DNA from: JANYGM01 sp043764015
GTDB taxonomy: Bacteria; Bacteroidota; Bacteroidia; Cytophagales; Thermonemataceae
Length of the DNA stretch: 30,589 bases
Direction: 5' to 3'
Assembly: GCA_043764015.1 (NCBI GenBank)
Contig: JAYUKY010000110.1
Coordinates: forward strand, 1-30,589
Part shown: one piece after another, positions 6,993-13,047 of the stretch
Position numbering within the stretch: position 1 is the first letter of the stretch
Layout: every line of letters begins with the position of its first letter
The notes under the pieces: model-generated
The model's input: only the letters and a program-made list of their open reading frames with translations
Told to the model about the DNA's origin: nothing
The model's database searches: none
Translations under genes and position numbers: made by a program

Positions 6993-7041
6993 TTTCTTAT
7001 CTAGTTTATGGTTAGAAAGAAATAATTAGAAAAATCATAGA

Positions 7042-7061
7042 CAAGTGGGCATGCCCACTTG
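7042..7061. repeat. 20-bp perfect palindrome between rpsC and rplP (REP-like)
   Basis: CAAGTGGGCATGCCCACTTG is a perfect palindrome, flanked by CTA on one side and GCGTA on the other. It shares its GGCATGCC centre and flanks with elements at 14796-14813 and 26319-26334. No T-run follows, so it is not a standard terminator. Confidence 0.7.
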
Positions 7062-7077
7062 CGTAATTTTCATTTTA

Positions 7078-7863
7078 TTATTTCTTGTTTCCGCCGTCTC
7101 TTCTGCGGTTTCTATCACCGCCGCTCTTTTTATCTCTATCAGTGCGGTTGTTGCGGTTGTTGTCATTGTTGCCACGGTTGTTATTGTTCGTAGCGGTTGC
7201 GTTGTTAGCAGGTTCTGCATTAGGAGAAAGGTCAGGCTTGCCATAAATCTCTCCTTTGAAAATCCAAACTTTCACACCAATTTTACCATAAACCGTATCA
7301 GATTCAGAAATTGCATAATCAATGTCTGCACGAAGTGTATGCAAAGGCACACGACCTTCTTTATACTGTTCAGTACGAGCCATATCAGCACCAGCCAAAC
7401 GTCCAGAAAGTTTCACTTTGATACCTTCCGCACCTACACGCATTGCGCCAGAAATTGCTTGTTTCATTGCCTTACGGTAAGAAATACGAGCTTTAATTTG
7501 CTGTGCTATGTTTTCGCCTACAAGTTTAGCATCAAGTTCAGGGCGTTTTATTTCAAAAATATTGATTTGAACGTCTTTTCCTGTGATTTTCTTTAGTTCT
7601 TCTTTTACTTTATCCACCTCGCTACCACCTTTACCAATCACCACACCAGGGCGTGCTGTTTGGATAGTAAGGGTAATGCGTTTAAGTGTGCGCTCAATAA
7701 GTACACGAGCTATGCCACCTTTCGGGATACGAGCATCAATGTATTTTCTGATTTTTTCGTCTTCTACAAGTTTTTCAGAGAAATCCTTGCCACCGTACCA
7801 GCTTGATTCCCAGCCTCTAACGATGCCAAGACGAAAACCTATTGGATTTATTTTTTGTCCCAT
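7078..7863 (-). CDS. rpsC: 30S ribosomal protein uS3
   Basis: Recognised by MGQKINPIGFRLGIVRGWES at the start, the KH domain (RPGVVIGKGGSEVDKVKEEL, about residues 65-85) and the C-terminal domain (GRLAGADMARTEQYKEGRVP, DYAISESDTVYGKIGVKVWI). At 261 residues it exceeds the common ~210-240. The extra part is a low-complexity Asn/Arg/Asp tail (NNNNRGNNDNNRNNRTDRDK and so on), probably disordered and RNA-facing. Its mRNA is a run of near-repeats. Seventeen bases separate it from rplV. Confidence 0.97.
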   Translation of the reverse strand: MGQKINPIGFRLGIVRGWESSWYGGKDFSEKLVEDEKIRKYIDARIPKGGIARVLIERTLKRITLTIQTARPGVVIGKGGSEVDKVKEELKKITGKDVQINIFEIKRPELDAKLVGENIAQQIKARISYRKAMKQAISGAMRVGAEGIKVKLSGRLAGADMARTEQYKEGRVPLHTLRADIDYAISESDTVYGKIGVKVWIFKGEIYGKPDLSPNAEPANNATATNNNNRGNNDNNRNNRTDRDKKSGGDRNRRRDGGNKK

Positions 7864-7880
7864 TGCGTTTGTTTGTTTGG

Positions 7881-8243
7881 TTATTTAGCTGATATAGTGA
7901 TGTCCACGCTATCTATTTTGATTGTAAGATGATTAGAACGCTTACGAATTCTATGTCCACGTCCTTGCGGTGCTGGGCTTAGTCTTTTCAGCATACGACC
8001 AGCATCAACGAAGATTTCTTTTACTACAAGATTTGCATCTTCTAGATTAGTTTCAACGTTTTTTACTTGCCAATTAGCAATGGCAGTTAAAAGAACTCTC
8101 TCTACAGTTTGAGATGCGTGTTGCGGCTGAAACTTTAAAAGATTAAGTGCTTTGGTAACTTCCATTCCTCTGACAAGGTCTACTACAAGTCTCATCTTAC
8201 GAGGAGATGTAGGTATATTTACGAGTTTTGCTATTGCTTCCAT
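7881..8243 (-). CDS. rplV: 50S ribosomal protein uL22
   Basis: This 120-residue protein lines the exit tunnel with a beta-hairpin loop. Typical segments are IPTSPRKMRLVVDLVRGMEV, ALNLLKFQPQHASQTVERVL and the loop FVDAGRMLKRLSPAPQGRGH, followed by RIRKRSNHLTI. The 69-base gap to rpsS holds a stem ATAATGTC/GACATTAT (8259-8266, 8303-8310), which could fold in the mRNA. Confidence 0.97.
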   Translation of the reverse strand: MEAIAKLVNIPTSPRKMRLVVDLVRGMEVTKALNLLKFQPQHASQTVERVLLTAIANWQVKNVETNLEDANLVVKEIFVDAGRMLKRLSPAPQGRGHRIRKRSNHLTIKIDSVDITISAK

Positions 8244-8258
8244 ATTATTGTTATTGAG

Positions 8259-8310
8259 ATAATGTCAAAGGGTATTTTGTCGGATTACCGCTTTTTTTGT
8301 CAGACATTAT
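8259..8310. repeat. Stem-loop between rpsS and rplV
   Basis: ATAATGTC and GACATTAT are perfect 8-bp arms enclosing 36 bases, which themselves hold GGTA...TACC. No T-tract follows. It may be an mRNA structure or a decayed repeat. Confidence 0.4.
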
Positions 8311-8312
8311 GC

Positions 8313-8591
8313 TTATTTTTTACCTTTGTCTTTTTTGGCAATGTGTCCTCTGAAGTTACGAGTAGGGGAAAACTCTCCGAGTTTGTGTCCTACCATCAAA
8401 TCAGTAACATAAACGGGAATAAATTTATTTCCGTTGTGTACTGCGAATGTATGCCCAATAAAGTCAGGAGAAATTGTAGAGCGTCTTGACCACGTCTTAA
8501 TTACTGACTTTTTGCCTGCTTCGTTCATATTCTCAATTTTCTTGAGAACTCTGAAGTCTATATAAGGTCCTTTTTTTAGTGAACGTCCCAT
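8313..8591 (-). CDS. rpsS: 30S ribosomal protein uS19
   Basis: A 92-residue head protein near the A site and subunit bridge. Diagnostic sequence is MGRSLKKGPYIDFRVLKKIE, IKTWSRRSTISPDFIGHTFA, HNGNKFIPVYVTDLMVGHKL, GEFSPTRNFRGH and a lysine tail. Three bases separate it from rplB. Confidence 0.98.
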   Translation of the reverse strand: MGRSLKKGPYIDFRVLKKIENMNEAGKKSVIKTWSRRSTISPDFIGHTFAVHNGNKFIPVYVTDLMVGHKLGEFSPTRNFRGHIAKKDKGKK

Positions 8592-8594
8592 AGT

Positions 8595-9419
8595 TTATTT
8601 TTTCTTTCTGCTAAGGATTAAACGGTTTGAATACTTCTTCTTGTTTCTTGTTTTCTTACCTTTTGCAAGTAAACCATTGCGTGAGCGAGGCTGTCCACCA
8701 GATGAACGTCCTTCACCACCACCCATTGGGTGATCAACAGGGTTCATAGAAACCCCTCTGTTACGAGGTCTTACACCTAACCAACGTTTTCTACCTGCTT
8801 TTCCAAGCTGTACGTTCATATGGTCGGCATTAGATACTGTTCCTACTGTTGCAAGGCAATCAGCAAGTACCAATCTCATTTCACCAGAAGGCAATTTGAG
8901 CGTTACATAACTATCAACTTTTGCAAGTAATTGCGCATACGAACCAGCACTACGTGCCATTGTTGCGCCTTTTCCTTTGCGGGTTTCAATGTTATGGACG
9001 ATAGTACCAAGTGGCATATTGCCAAGCGGCAACGTGTTTCCAATTTCTGGAGCTGCGTTTTTGCCTGAAACAATGATTTGCCCTACTTTAAGCCCGTTAG
9101 GAGCAATAATGTAGCGTTTTTCTCCATCTTTATAAAACAAAAGCGCAATGCGTGCAGTGCGGTTTGGGTCATATTCAATAGAGTGTACAGTCGCAGGAAC
9201 GTCAAATTTCTCACGTTTAAAATCAATGATACGGTACATTTTCTTGTGTCCACCACCCATGTACCTCATTGTCATTTTTCCTTGTGCGTTACGCCCACCT
9301 GTACGTTTTAGTGGAGCGAGCAAAGATTTTTCTGGTGTGCTAGTGGTGATATCATCAAACACAGGCGCAATTCTAAATCTTTGTCCAGGCGTAATTGGTC
9401 TTATTTTTTTTACTGCCAT
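8595..9419 (-). CDS. rplB: 50S ribosomal protein uL2
   Basis: A 274-residue protein needed for subunit association and peptidyl transfer. It begins MAVKKIRPITPGQRFRIAPV, contains GRNAQGKMTMRYMGGGHKK and LPSGEMRLVLADCLATVGTV, and keeps the conserved C-terminal MNPVDHPMGGGEGRSSGG with the functional histidine. Length is normal. The 143-base gap before it (toward rplW) contains a 17-bp inverted repeat. Confidence 0.98.
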   Translation of the reverse strand: MAVKKIRPITPGQRFRIAPVFDDITTSTPEKSLLAPLKRTGGRNAQGKMTMRYMGGGHKKMYRIIDFKREKFDVPATVHSIEYDPNRTARIALLFYKDGEKRYIIAPNGLKVGQIIVSGKNAAPEIGNTLPLGNMPLGTIVHNIETRKGKGATMARSAGSYAQLLAKVDSYVTLKLPSGEMRLVLADCLATVGTVSNADHMNVQLGKAGRKRWLGVRPRNRGVSMNPVDHPMGGGEGRSSGGQPRSRNGLLAKGKKTRNKKKYSNRLILSRKKK

Positions 9420-9505
9420 TTTTTTAATCTACATTATCAGTGTAGCCCTATAATTTATTTGAAAAACTATTTTTATATAAAAAGAAACCAATTCAATTTC
9501 AAATC

Positions 9506-9560
9506 ACGAATTATCAATTACGGTTTACTTCGTAATTGATAATTCGTAATTCGTTATTGA
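9506..9560. repeat. Inverted heptad-word repeat between rplW and rplB
   Basis: Perfect 17-bp arms (9506-9522 and 9531-9547: ACGAATTATCAATTACG and its complement) have an 8-base loop. The minus strand reads as 7-base words CAATAAC-GAATTAC-GAATTAT-CAATTAC-GAAGTAA. It belongs with the other word-repeat loci at 14948, 16177, 17674, 26930 and 28303. Confidence 0.65.
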
Positions 9561-9562
9561 TT

Positions 9563-9850
9563 TTAGCCTCCGTAAATATCAATCATATCACCTTTCTTAA
9601 CGGTGATTATTGCTTTTTTGAATGCTGGGCGGCGACCAGAAACTACTCTGCTCTTCATATATTTGCTTTTAACTTTGCCACTATAACGGATAGTGTTTAC
9701 GTCTTGCACAGTTACGCCATACATTTTTTCAACAGCTTTAGCAATTTCAATTTTATTGCAATCTTTATCAACAATAAAAGTGTATTTGCCTTTTTCGTTC
9801 ATTTCAGAAGATTTTTCAGAAACGACAGGTTTTTTTATAATTTCTTTCAT
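9563..9850 (-). CDS. rplW: 50S ribosomal protein uL23
   Basis: A 95-residue protein at the exit tunnel and trigger-factor dock. It starts MKEIIKKPVVSEKSSEMNEK and carries YTFIVDKDCNKIEIAKAVEK, MYGVTVQDVNTI and the VSGRRPAFKKAIITVKKGD end. Its start codon overlaps the rplD stop by one base (TAATG). Confidence 0.97.
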   Translation of the reverse strand: MKEIIKKPVVSEKSSEMNEKGKYTFIVDKDCNKIEIAKAVEKMYGVTVQDVNTIRYSGKVKSKYMKSRVVSGRRPAFKKAIITVKKGDMIDIYGG

Positions 9851-10485
9851 TATTCGTTTTCGTTAAATAAGTGAGAGATTTTTTCTAGTGAGCCTTCACT
9901 CAAAAGCAAAATTTCAGCATTAAGCAAATCATACGTTGTTACGTAGTTGGCAGTAATTACTTTTGTTTTTTGCAAATTTCTGCTAGAAAGATACACATTA
10001 TCATTATTTTCAGGCAACACAAGAAGTGTTTTTTTGCCAGTCAAATTCAAATCAGCTAATAAAGTTATAAAATCTTTCGTTTTTGGAGCAGCGAAATTAA
10101 ACGCTTCCAAAACTTTAATATTTGCTTCTTTTGCTTTGTAAGAATAAGCAGATTTACGAGCTAAAGACTTCAGTTTTTTGTTAAGTTTGAAGCTATAATC
10201 ACGTGGTTGCGGACCAAATACACGTGCGCCACCTGGGAAAAGTGGAGATTTGATACTACCTTTACGTGCACCACCAGTCCCTTTTTGACGGTGTAGCTTA
10301 CGAGTAGAGCCAGAAACTTCGTGTTTTTGCTTTGCTTTGTGCGTTCCTTGACGCTGATTAGCAAGATATTGCTTTACGTCTAAGTAGATAGCGTGGTCAT
10401 TTGGCTCAATACCAAAGATTTCAGCAGAAAGTGTTACTTTTCTACCTGTATCTGTTCCTTTTGCTGTTAATACGTTGATTTCCAT
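9850..10485 (-). CDS. rplD: 50S ribosomal protein uL4
   Basis: I start this at 10485 (MEINVLTAKGTDTGRKVTL), giving 211 residues. An upstream ATG at 10509 overlaps rplC and adds KNKEVTTM, which is not family-like. The chosen start is preceded by a perfect AAGGAGGT (10500-10493) at 7-base spacing, the only strong Shine-Dalgarno I noticed in the window. Family parts are the tunnel loop (KHEVSGSTRKLHRQKGTGGA, RKGSIKSPLFPGGARVFGPQ) and KTLLVLPENNDNVYLSSRNL. In enterobacteria L4 also represses its own operon. Whether that applies here is unknown. Confidence 0.96.
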   Translation of the reverse strand: MEINVLTAKGTDTGRKVTLSAEIFGIEPNDHAIYLDVKQYLANQRQGTHKAKQKHEVSGSTRKLHRQKGTGGARKGSIKSPLFPGGARVFGPQPRDYSFKLNKKLKSLARKSAYSYKAKEANIKVLEAFNFAAPKTKDFITLLADLNLTGKKTLLVLPENNDNVYLSSRNLQKTKVITANYVTTYDLLNAEILLLSEGSLEKISHLFNENE

Positions 10486-10492
10486 AGTAGTT

Positions 10493-10500
10493 ACCTCCTT
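10493..10500 (-). promoter_or_regulatory. Perfect Shine-Dalgarno before rplD
   Basis: The minus strand reads TAA-AAGGAGGT-like: the rplC stop codon runs directly into AAGGAGGT, then seven bases, then ATG. Bacteroidota rarely use such sites because their ribosomes hide the anti-SD, so this one is unusual and also decides the start codon. Confidence 0.8.
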
Positions 10501-11119
10501 ATTTTTCAATGATTACGTAAGAATTGTTTGCGCCAGGAATAGACCCAGAAACAATTATTAGACTTTTTTCAGCAATCACCCTCAAAACTTTAAGGTTTTT
10601 TACTGTAACACGGTCGCCACCCATTCTTCCTGCCATACGCATACCTTTAAATACACGAGAAGGGAAAGAACAAGCACCAATAGAACCAGGCGCACGCAAA
10701 CGGTTGTGCTGACCGTGAGTAGCCTGCCCAACACCTGCAAATCCGTGACGTTTTACAACGCCCTGAAAGCCTTTACCTTTAGAAGTTCCTACAACTTCCA
10801 CTTTGTCGCCTTCGTTGAAAAAATCAGCGGGCAATATTTGCTCTCCCAGAGAGACTTTCTTAGTGAATCCTTTGAATTCTACTAATTTACGCTTAGGTGA
10901 AGTACCAGCTTTTTTGAAATGTCCTAGCATTGGTTTTGGAGTATTTTTCTCTTTTGCTTCTCCAAACCCTAGCTGAACGGCTTCATAACCGTCAGTTTCC
11001 TTTGTCTTCACTTGCGTTACTACGCAAGGACCAGCTTCAATAATTGTGCATGCGAGCATATGTCCATTGGCACTAAAGATGCTAGTCATTCCGATTTTTT
11101 TTCCTATAATTCCAGACAT
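10499..11119 (-). CDS. rplC: 50S ribosomal protein uL3
   Basis: This 206-residue, early-assembling 23S rRNA binder is first in the operon here. It starts MSGIIGKKIGMTSIFSANGH and contains CVVTQVKTKETDGYEAVQLG and the loop KGKGFQGVVKRHGFAGVGQA-THGQHNRLRAPGSIG, with the Gln that is methylated in some bacteria. rpsJ, its usual upstream neighbour, is absent. A -7 box at 11184-11192 and a structured leader precede it instead. Confidence 0.98.
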   Translation of the reverse strand: MSGIIGKKIGMTSIFSANGHMLACTIIEAGPCVVTQVKTKETDGYEAVQLGFGEAKEKNTPKPMLGHFKKAGTSPKRKLVEFKGFTKKVSLGEQILPADFFNEGDKVEVVGTSKGKGFQGVVKRHGFAGVGQATHGQHNRLRAPGSIGACSFPSRVFKGMRMAGRMGGDRVTVKNLKVLRVIAEKSLIIVSGSIPGANNSYVIIEK

Positions 11120-11128
11120 TCTGAATTG

Positions 11129-11165
11129 GTTTTATTTGAATAAATAAAACTACTTGTAAATCAAG
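11129..11165 (-). promoter_or_regulatory. Two leader hairpins upstream of rplC
   Basis: Directly upstream of the rplC start are a perfect 9-bp hairpin GTTTTATTT/AAATAAAAC (11129-11150, 4-base loop) and, next to it, CTTG-TAAAT-CAAG (11153-11165). Both fall in the predicted mRNA leader. They could take part in operon control, but no known r-protein leader was recognised. Confidence 0.45.
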
Positions 11166-11183
11166 CAGTTCCTTAAACGGACT

Positions 11184-11192
11184 GCAAAATTA
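11184..11192 (-). promoter_or_regulatory. -7 element of the ribosomal-protein operon
   Basis: On the minus strand, TAATTTTGC matches TAnnTTTG plus C. The start site would be near 11178, leaving a leader of about 59 bases before rplC. No TTG is found at the usual -33 distance, only A/T runs. Confidence 0.55.
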
Positions 11193-11257
11193 CGACTTTT
11201 TTTTGAACTAAAAAATTTTTTTGAAAAAAATTTGAGAAAGTTTTTATTTGTCCGTTT

Positions 11258-11388
11258 CCCCACGTTCCACGTGGGGTTATGATTGTTAAACCCTAGCAAC
11301 TGCTAGTTTCAGGGTTTTTAATACAGTTTTTTTGTAGTTTGTTGTTGTATTTGTTTGTCGTTAGATAAGGCAGTACCTTATCTCTACG
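11258..11388. repeat. Cluster of three palindromes between rplC and the lipoprotein gene
   Basis: Within 131 bases lie CCCCACGT-TCC-ACGTGGGG (11258-11276), AAACCCT...AGGGTTT enclosing CTAGCA-AC-TGCTAG (11288-11317), and AGATAAGG-CAGTA-CCTTATCT followed by CTAC (11363-11387). The last has the shape of REP sequences with a GTAG/CTAC end. The flanking genes diverge, so no terminator is expected here. The remaining bases of this 434-base gap are AT-rich with no ORF. Confidence 0.65.
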
Positions 11389-11470
11389 TTTTGTATCAAA
11401 ATAATACAAAATAATCTTTAAATAATAACATTTGAAAATTATTTTTCAAAATAAATGCTCAAATCTCTAT

Positions 11471-11505
11471 TTTATTTTATTTTATTTTATTTTATTTTAT
11501 TTTAT
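11471..11505 (+). repeat. Seven perfect TTTAT copies at the promoter of the lipoprotein gene
   Basis: Seven perfect TTTAT units, preceded by one imperfect unit (TCTAT), run directly into the -7 box TACCTTTGC (11505-11513). The tract fills the place where the -33 element and spacer should be. Copy-number change would therefore shift promoter geometry by five bases. Confidence 0.85.
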
Positions 11506-11513
11506 ACCTTTGC
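11505..11513 (+). promoter_or_regulatory. -7 element of the lipocalin-like lipoprotein gene
   Basis: TACCTTTGC matches TAnnTTTG with the frequent following C. It lies 41 bases upstream of the chosen start codon and immediately after the pentanucleotide tract. Confidence 0.6.
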
Positions 11514-11553
11514 GTTTAGTATTCTAAATTTTCATTCTAAACCAAAAATCCAA

Positions 11554-12021
11554 ATGAAACAAACATTTAACTTTTTATTGATGCTCGTAATGGTAGCAAC
11601 TGTTTTGTCTTGCAAGAAAACTGAGCCAACGCCAGAACTTACACCAGCACAGAAAATTGTAGGGAAATACAAAATGACTGTAAATACCGCAACTATAAAT
11701 GGGGTAGTTACTAACCGTTTGGCAGGTCGTCCAACCTGTGAACTGGATAATATTACTGAATTTACAACTGATGGAAAATACATAGATAGTGAAGGTGCAA
11801 CTTCTTGCACTCCTGCAAGAAATACAGAAACACTTTTCTACACAGTTTCTGTTGATGGGAAAACTCTAACCTTAACAGATGTTGGTAGGACTGGTAGTTC
11901 AATATATGCAATTGTGGAACTTACAGACACCCTATTAAAACAGTCTATAACTTATAATTATATTGATAGAGCTGGAGTTGCAACAGTTGAGAAACAGGAT
12001 TTTACCTTCACCAAAATCTAG
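11554..12021 (+). CDS. Lipocalin-like lipoprotein
   Basis: Start chosen at 11554, where MKQTFNFLLMLVMVATVLSC forms a lipoprotein signal peptide with the LSC lipobox (Cys20). The longer frame from 11455 would translate the TTTAT tract. The mature protein (155 residues in all) has a Pro/Thr linker and then a beta-rich domain. That domain starts KIVGKYKMT and carries CELDNITEFTTDGKY, a second cysteine pair partner (TSCT), FYTVSVDGKTLTL and a final FTFTKI. This is the layout of small Bacteroidota lipocalin-like proteins (Lipocalin_4 type). The ligand is unknown. It is likely anchored in the outer membrane or facing the periplasm. Confidence 0.7.
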   Translation: MKQTFNFLLMLVMVATVLSCKKTEPTPELTPAQKIVGKYKMTVNTATINGVVTNRLAGRPTCELDNITEFTTDGKYIDSEGATSCTPARNTETLFYTVSVDGKTLTLTDVGRTGSSIYAIVELTDTLLKQSITYNYIDRAGVATVEKQDFTFTKI

Positions 12022-12041
12022 TATTTCCTAGTTCAAAAACC

Positions 12042-12082
12042 AAAAAAGGTAGCTTTTCGCATAGGAAAAGCTGCCTTTTTTT
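12042..12082 (+). terminator. Terminator of the lipoprotein gene
   Basis: GGTAGCTTTTC / GGAAAAGCTGCC (one G-T pair, loop GCATA) is followed by T7 and preceded by A6, 20 bases after the stop codon. Confidence 0.8.
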
Positions 12083-12167
12083 GTGAATAAGAATTTTTTA
12101 CGTATTCACGACTTTTTCTTAGCTTTTTTTGTTGTAATTTTATAACTATTTTAAATAATACAAAATA

Positions 12168-12902
12168 ATGATAAACAGTATTTTACATAAGGCTAATACA
12201 CGTGGTGGCGCAGATATGGGCTGGCTCAATGCTAAACATAGCTTTAGTTTTTCTAATTATTACGACCCAAAACGTATGAATTTTGGCGTTTTGCGTGTGC
12301 TTAATGATGACATTATTGGTGCTGGAACGGGTTTTGGTACGCACCCACACGACAATATGGAAATTATCACCATTCCAACGGAAGGAGATTTGGCGCACAA
12401 AGACAGTATGGGCAATGGCACAACTATCAAAACGGGAGATATTCAAGTGATGAGCGCAGGAACAGGCATACAACATAGTGAGCAAAATCCTAACCACGAC
12501 AAACAAACAAAACTTTTTCAAATTTGGCTTTTCCCAAATAAACAAAATGTAACACCTCGTTATCAGCAAATTAGCCTAAATATGGAAGATAAAAAAAATA
12601 ATTTGTTGCAAATACTTTCACCAAATCCTGATGATGCAGGCGTTTGGATACACCAAGATGCTTGGTTTCATTTGGGAAAATTAGATAAAGATTTTTCTAT
12701 TGATTATGACCTTAAACGCAAAGGAAATGGCATTTATGCGTTTGTGGTGAGTGGAGATTTTAGTGTAGAAAATCAGCAAGAAACACAAGAACTTAGCCAA
12801 AGAGATGCGCTTGGTATGTGGGAAACGTCCAAAATAACTATCAAAGCTACTTCTGAAAATGCAGAAATATTGCTTTTGGAAGTTCCTATGCAGGTTAATT
12901 GA
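12168..12902 (+). CDS. Pirin-family bicupin protein
   Basis: A 244-residue protein with two cupin halves. The N-terminal half keeps all four metal ligands of pirin/YhhW proteins: His59 and His61 in GTHPHDNMEII, then His103 and Glu105 in MSAGTGIQHSEQN. Other family segments are WLNAKHSFSFSNYYDP near the start and FQIWLFPN before the linker. Some homologues show quercetin 2,3-dioxygenase activity and others act as redox-sensing regulators. The substrate here is not known. Length fits the bacterial YhhW subgroup. A 14-bp hairpin follows. Confidence 0.9.
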   Translation: MINSILHKANTRGGADMGWLNAKHSFSFSNYYDPKRMNFGVLRVLNDDIIGAGTGFGTHPHDNMEIITIPTEGDLAHKDSMGNGTTIKTGDIQVMSAGTGIQHSEQNPNHDKQTKLFQIWLFPNKQNVTPRYQQISLNMEDKKNNLLQILSPNPDDAGVWIHQDAWFHLGKLDKDFSIDYDLKRKGNGIYAFVVSGDFSVENQQETQELSQRDALGMWETSKITIKATSENAEILLLEVPMQVN

Positions 12903-12931
12903 TTTTTATAGCATTTATTTTTCTTGTTTTT

Positions 12932-12964
12932 AGATTTTCCAAATCTTTAAGATTTGGAAAATCT
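12932..12964. terminator. Hairpin after the pirin gene
   Basis: AGATTTTCCAAATC / GATTTGGAAAATCT is a perfect 14-bp stem with a TTTAA loop, 30 bases after the stop. The 3' side continues ATGCAAAAATCC without a T-run, so it is either a weak terminator or a palindromic repeat. Confidence 0.5.
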
Positions 12965-13047
12965 ATGCAAAAATCCCTAAAAAATTCTTAATTTTGTGGT
13001 ATATTTTAAAATCAACTTAATAATCACCCAATAAATTTCCCTAATTT

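Noticed and set aside
4746..9874. Many plus-strand ORFs across the ribosomal-protein genes (for example 7045-7596, 6607-7029)
   Set aside because: All are antisense to unmistakable ribosomal-protein genes and show no family features.
11455..11553. Longer N-terminus for the lipocalin-like protein, reading through the TTTAT repeat
   Set aside because: It would translate the promoter tract and -7 box. The internal ATG at 11554 gives a clean lipoprotein signal peptide.
12183..12569. 128-codon minus-strand ORF inside the pirin gene
   Set aside because: It is antisense to a gene with all four metal ligands intact, with no family match.
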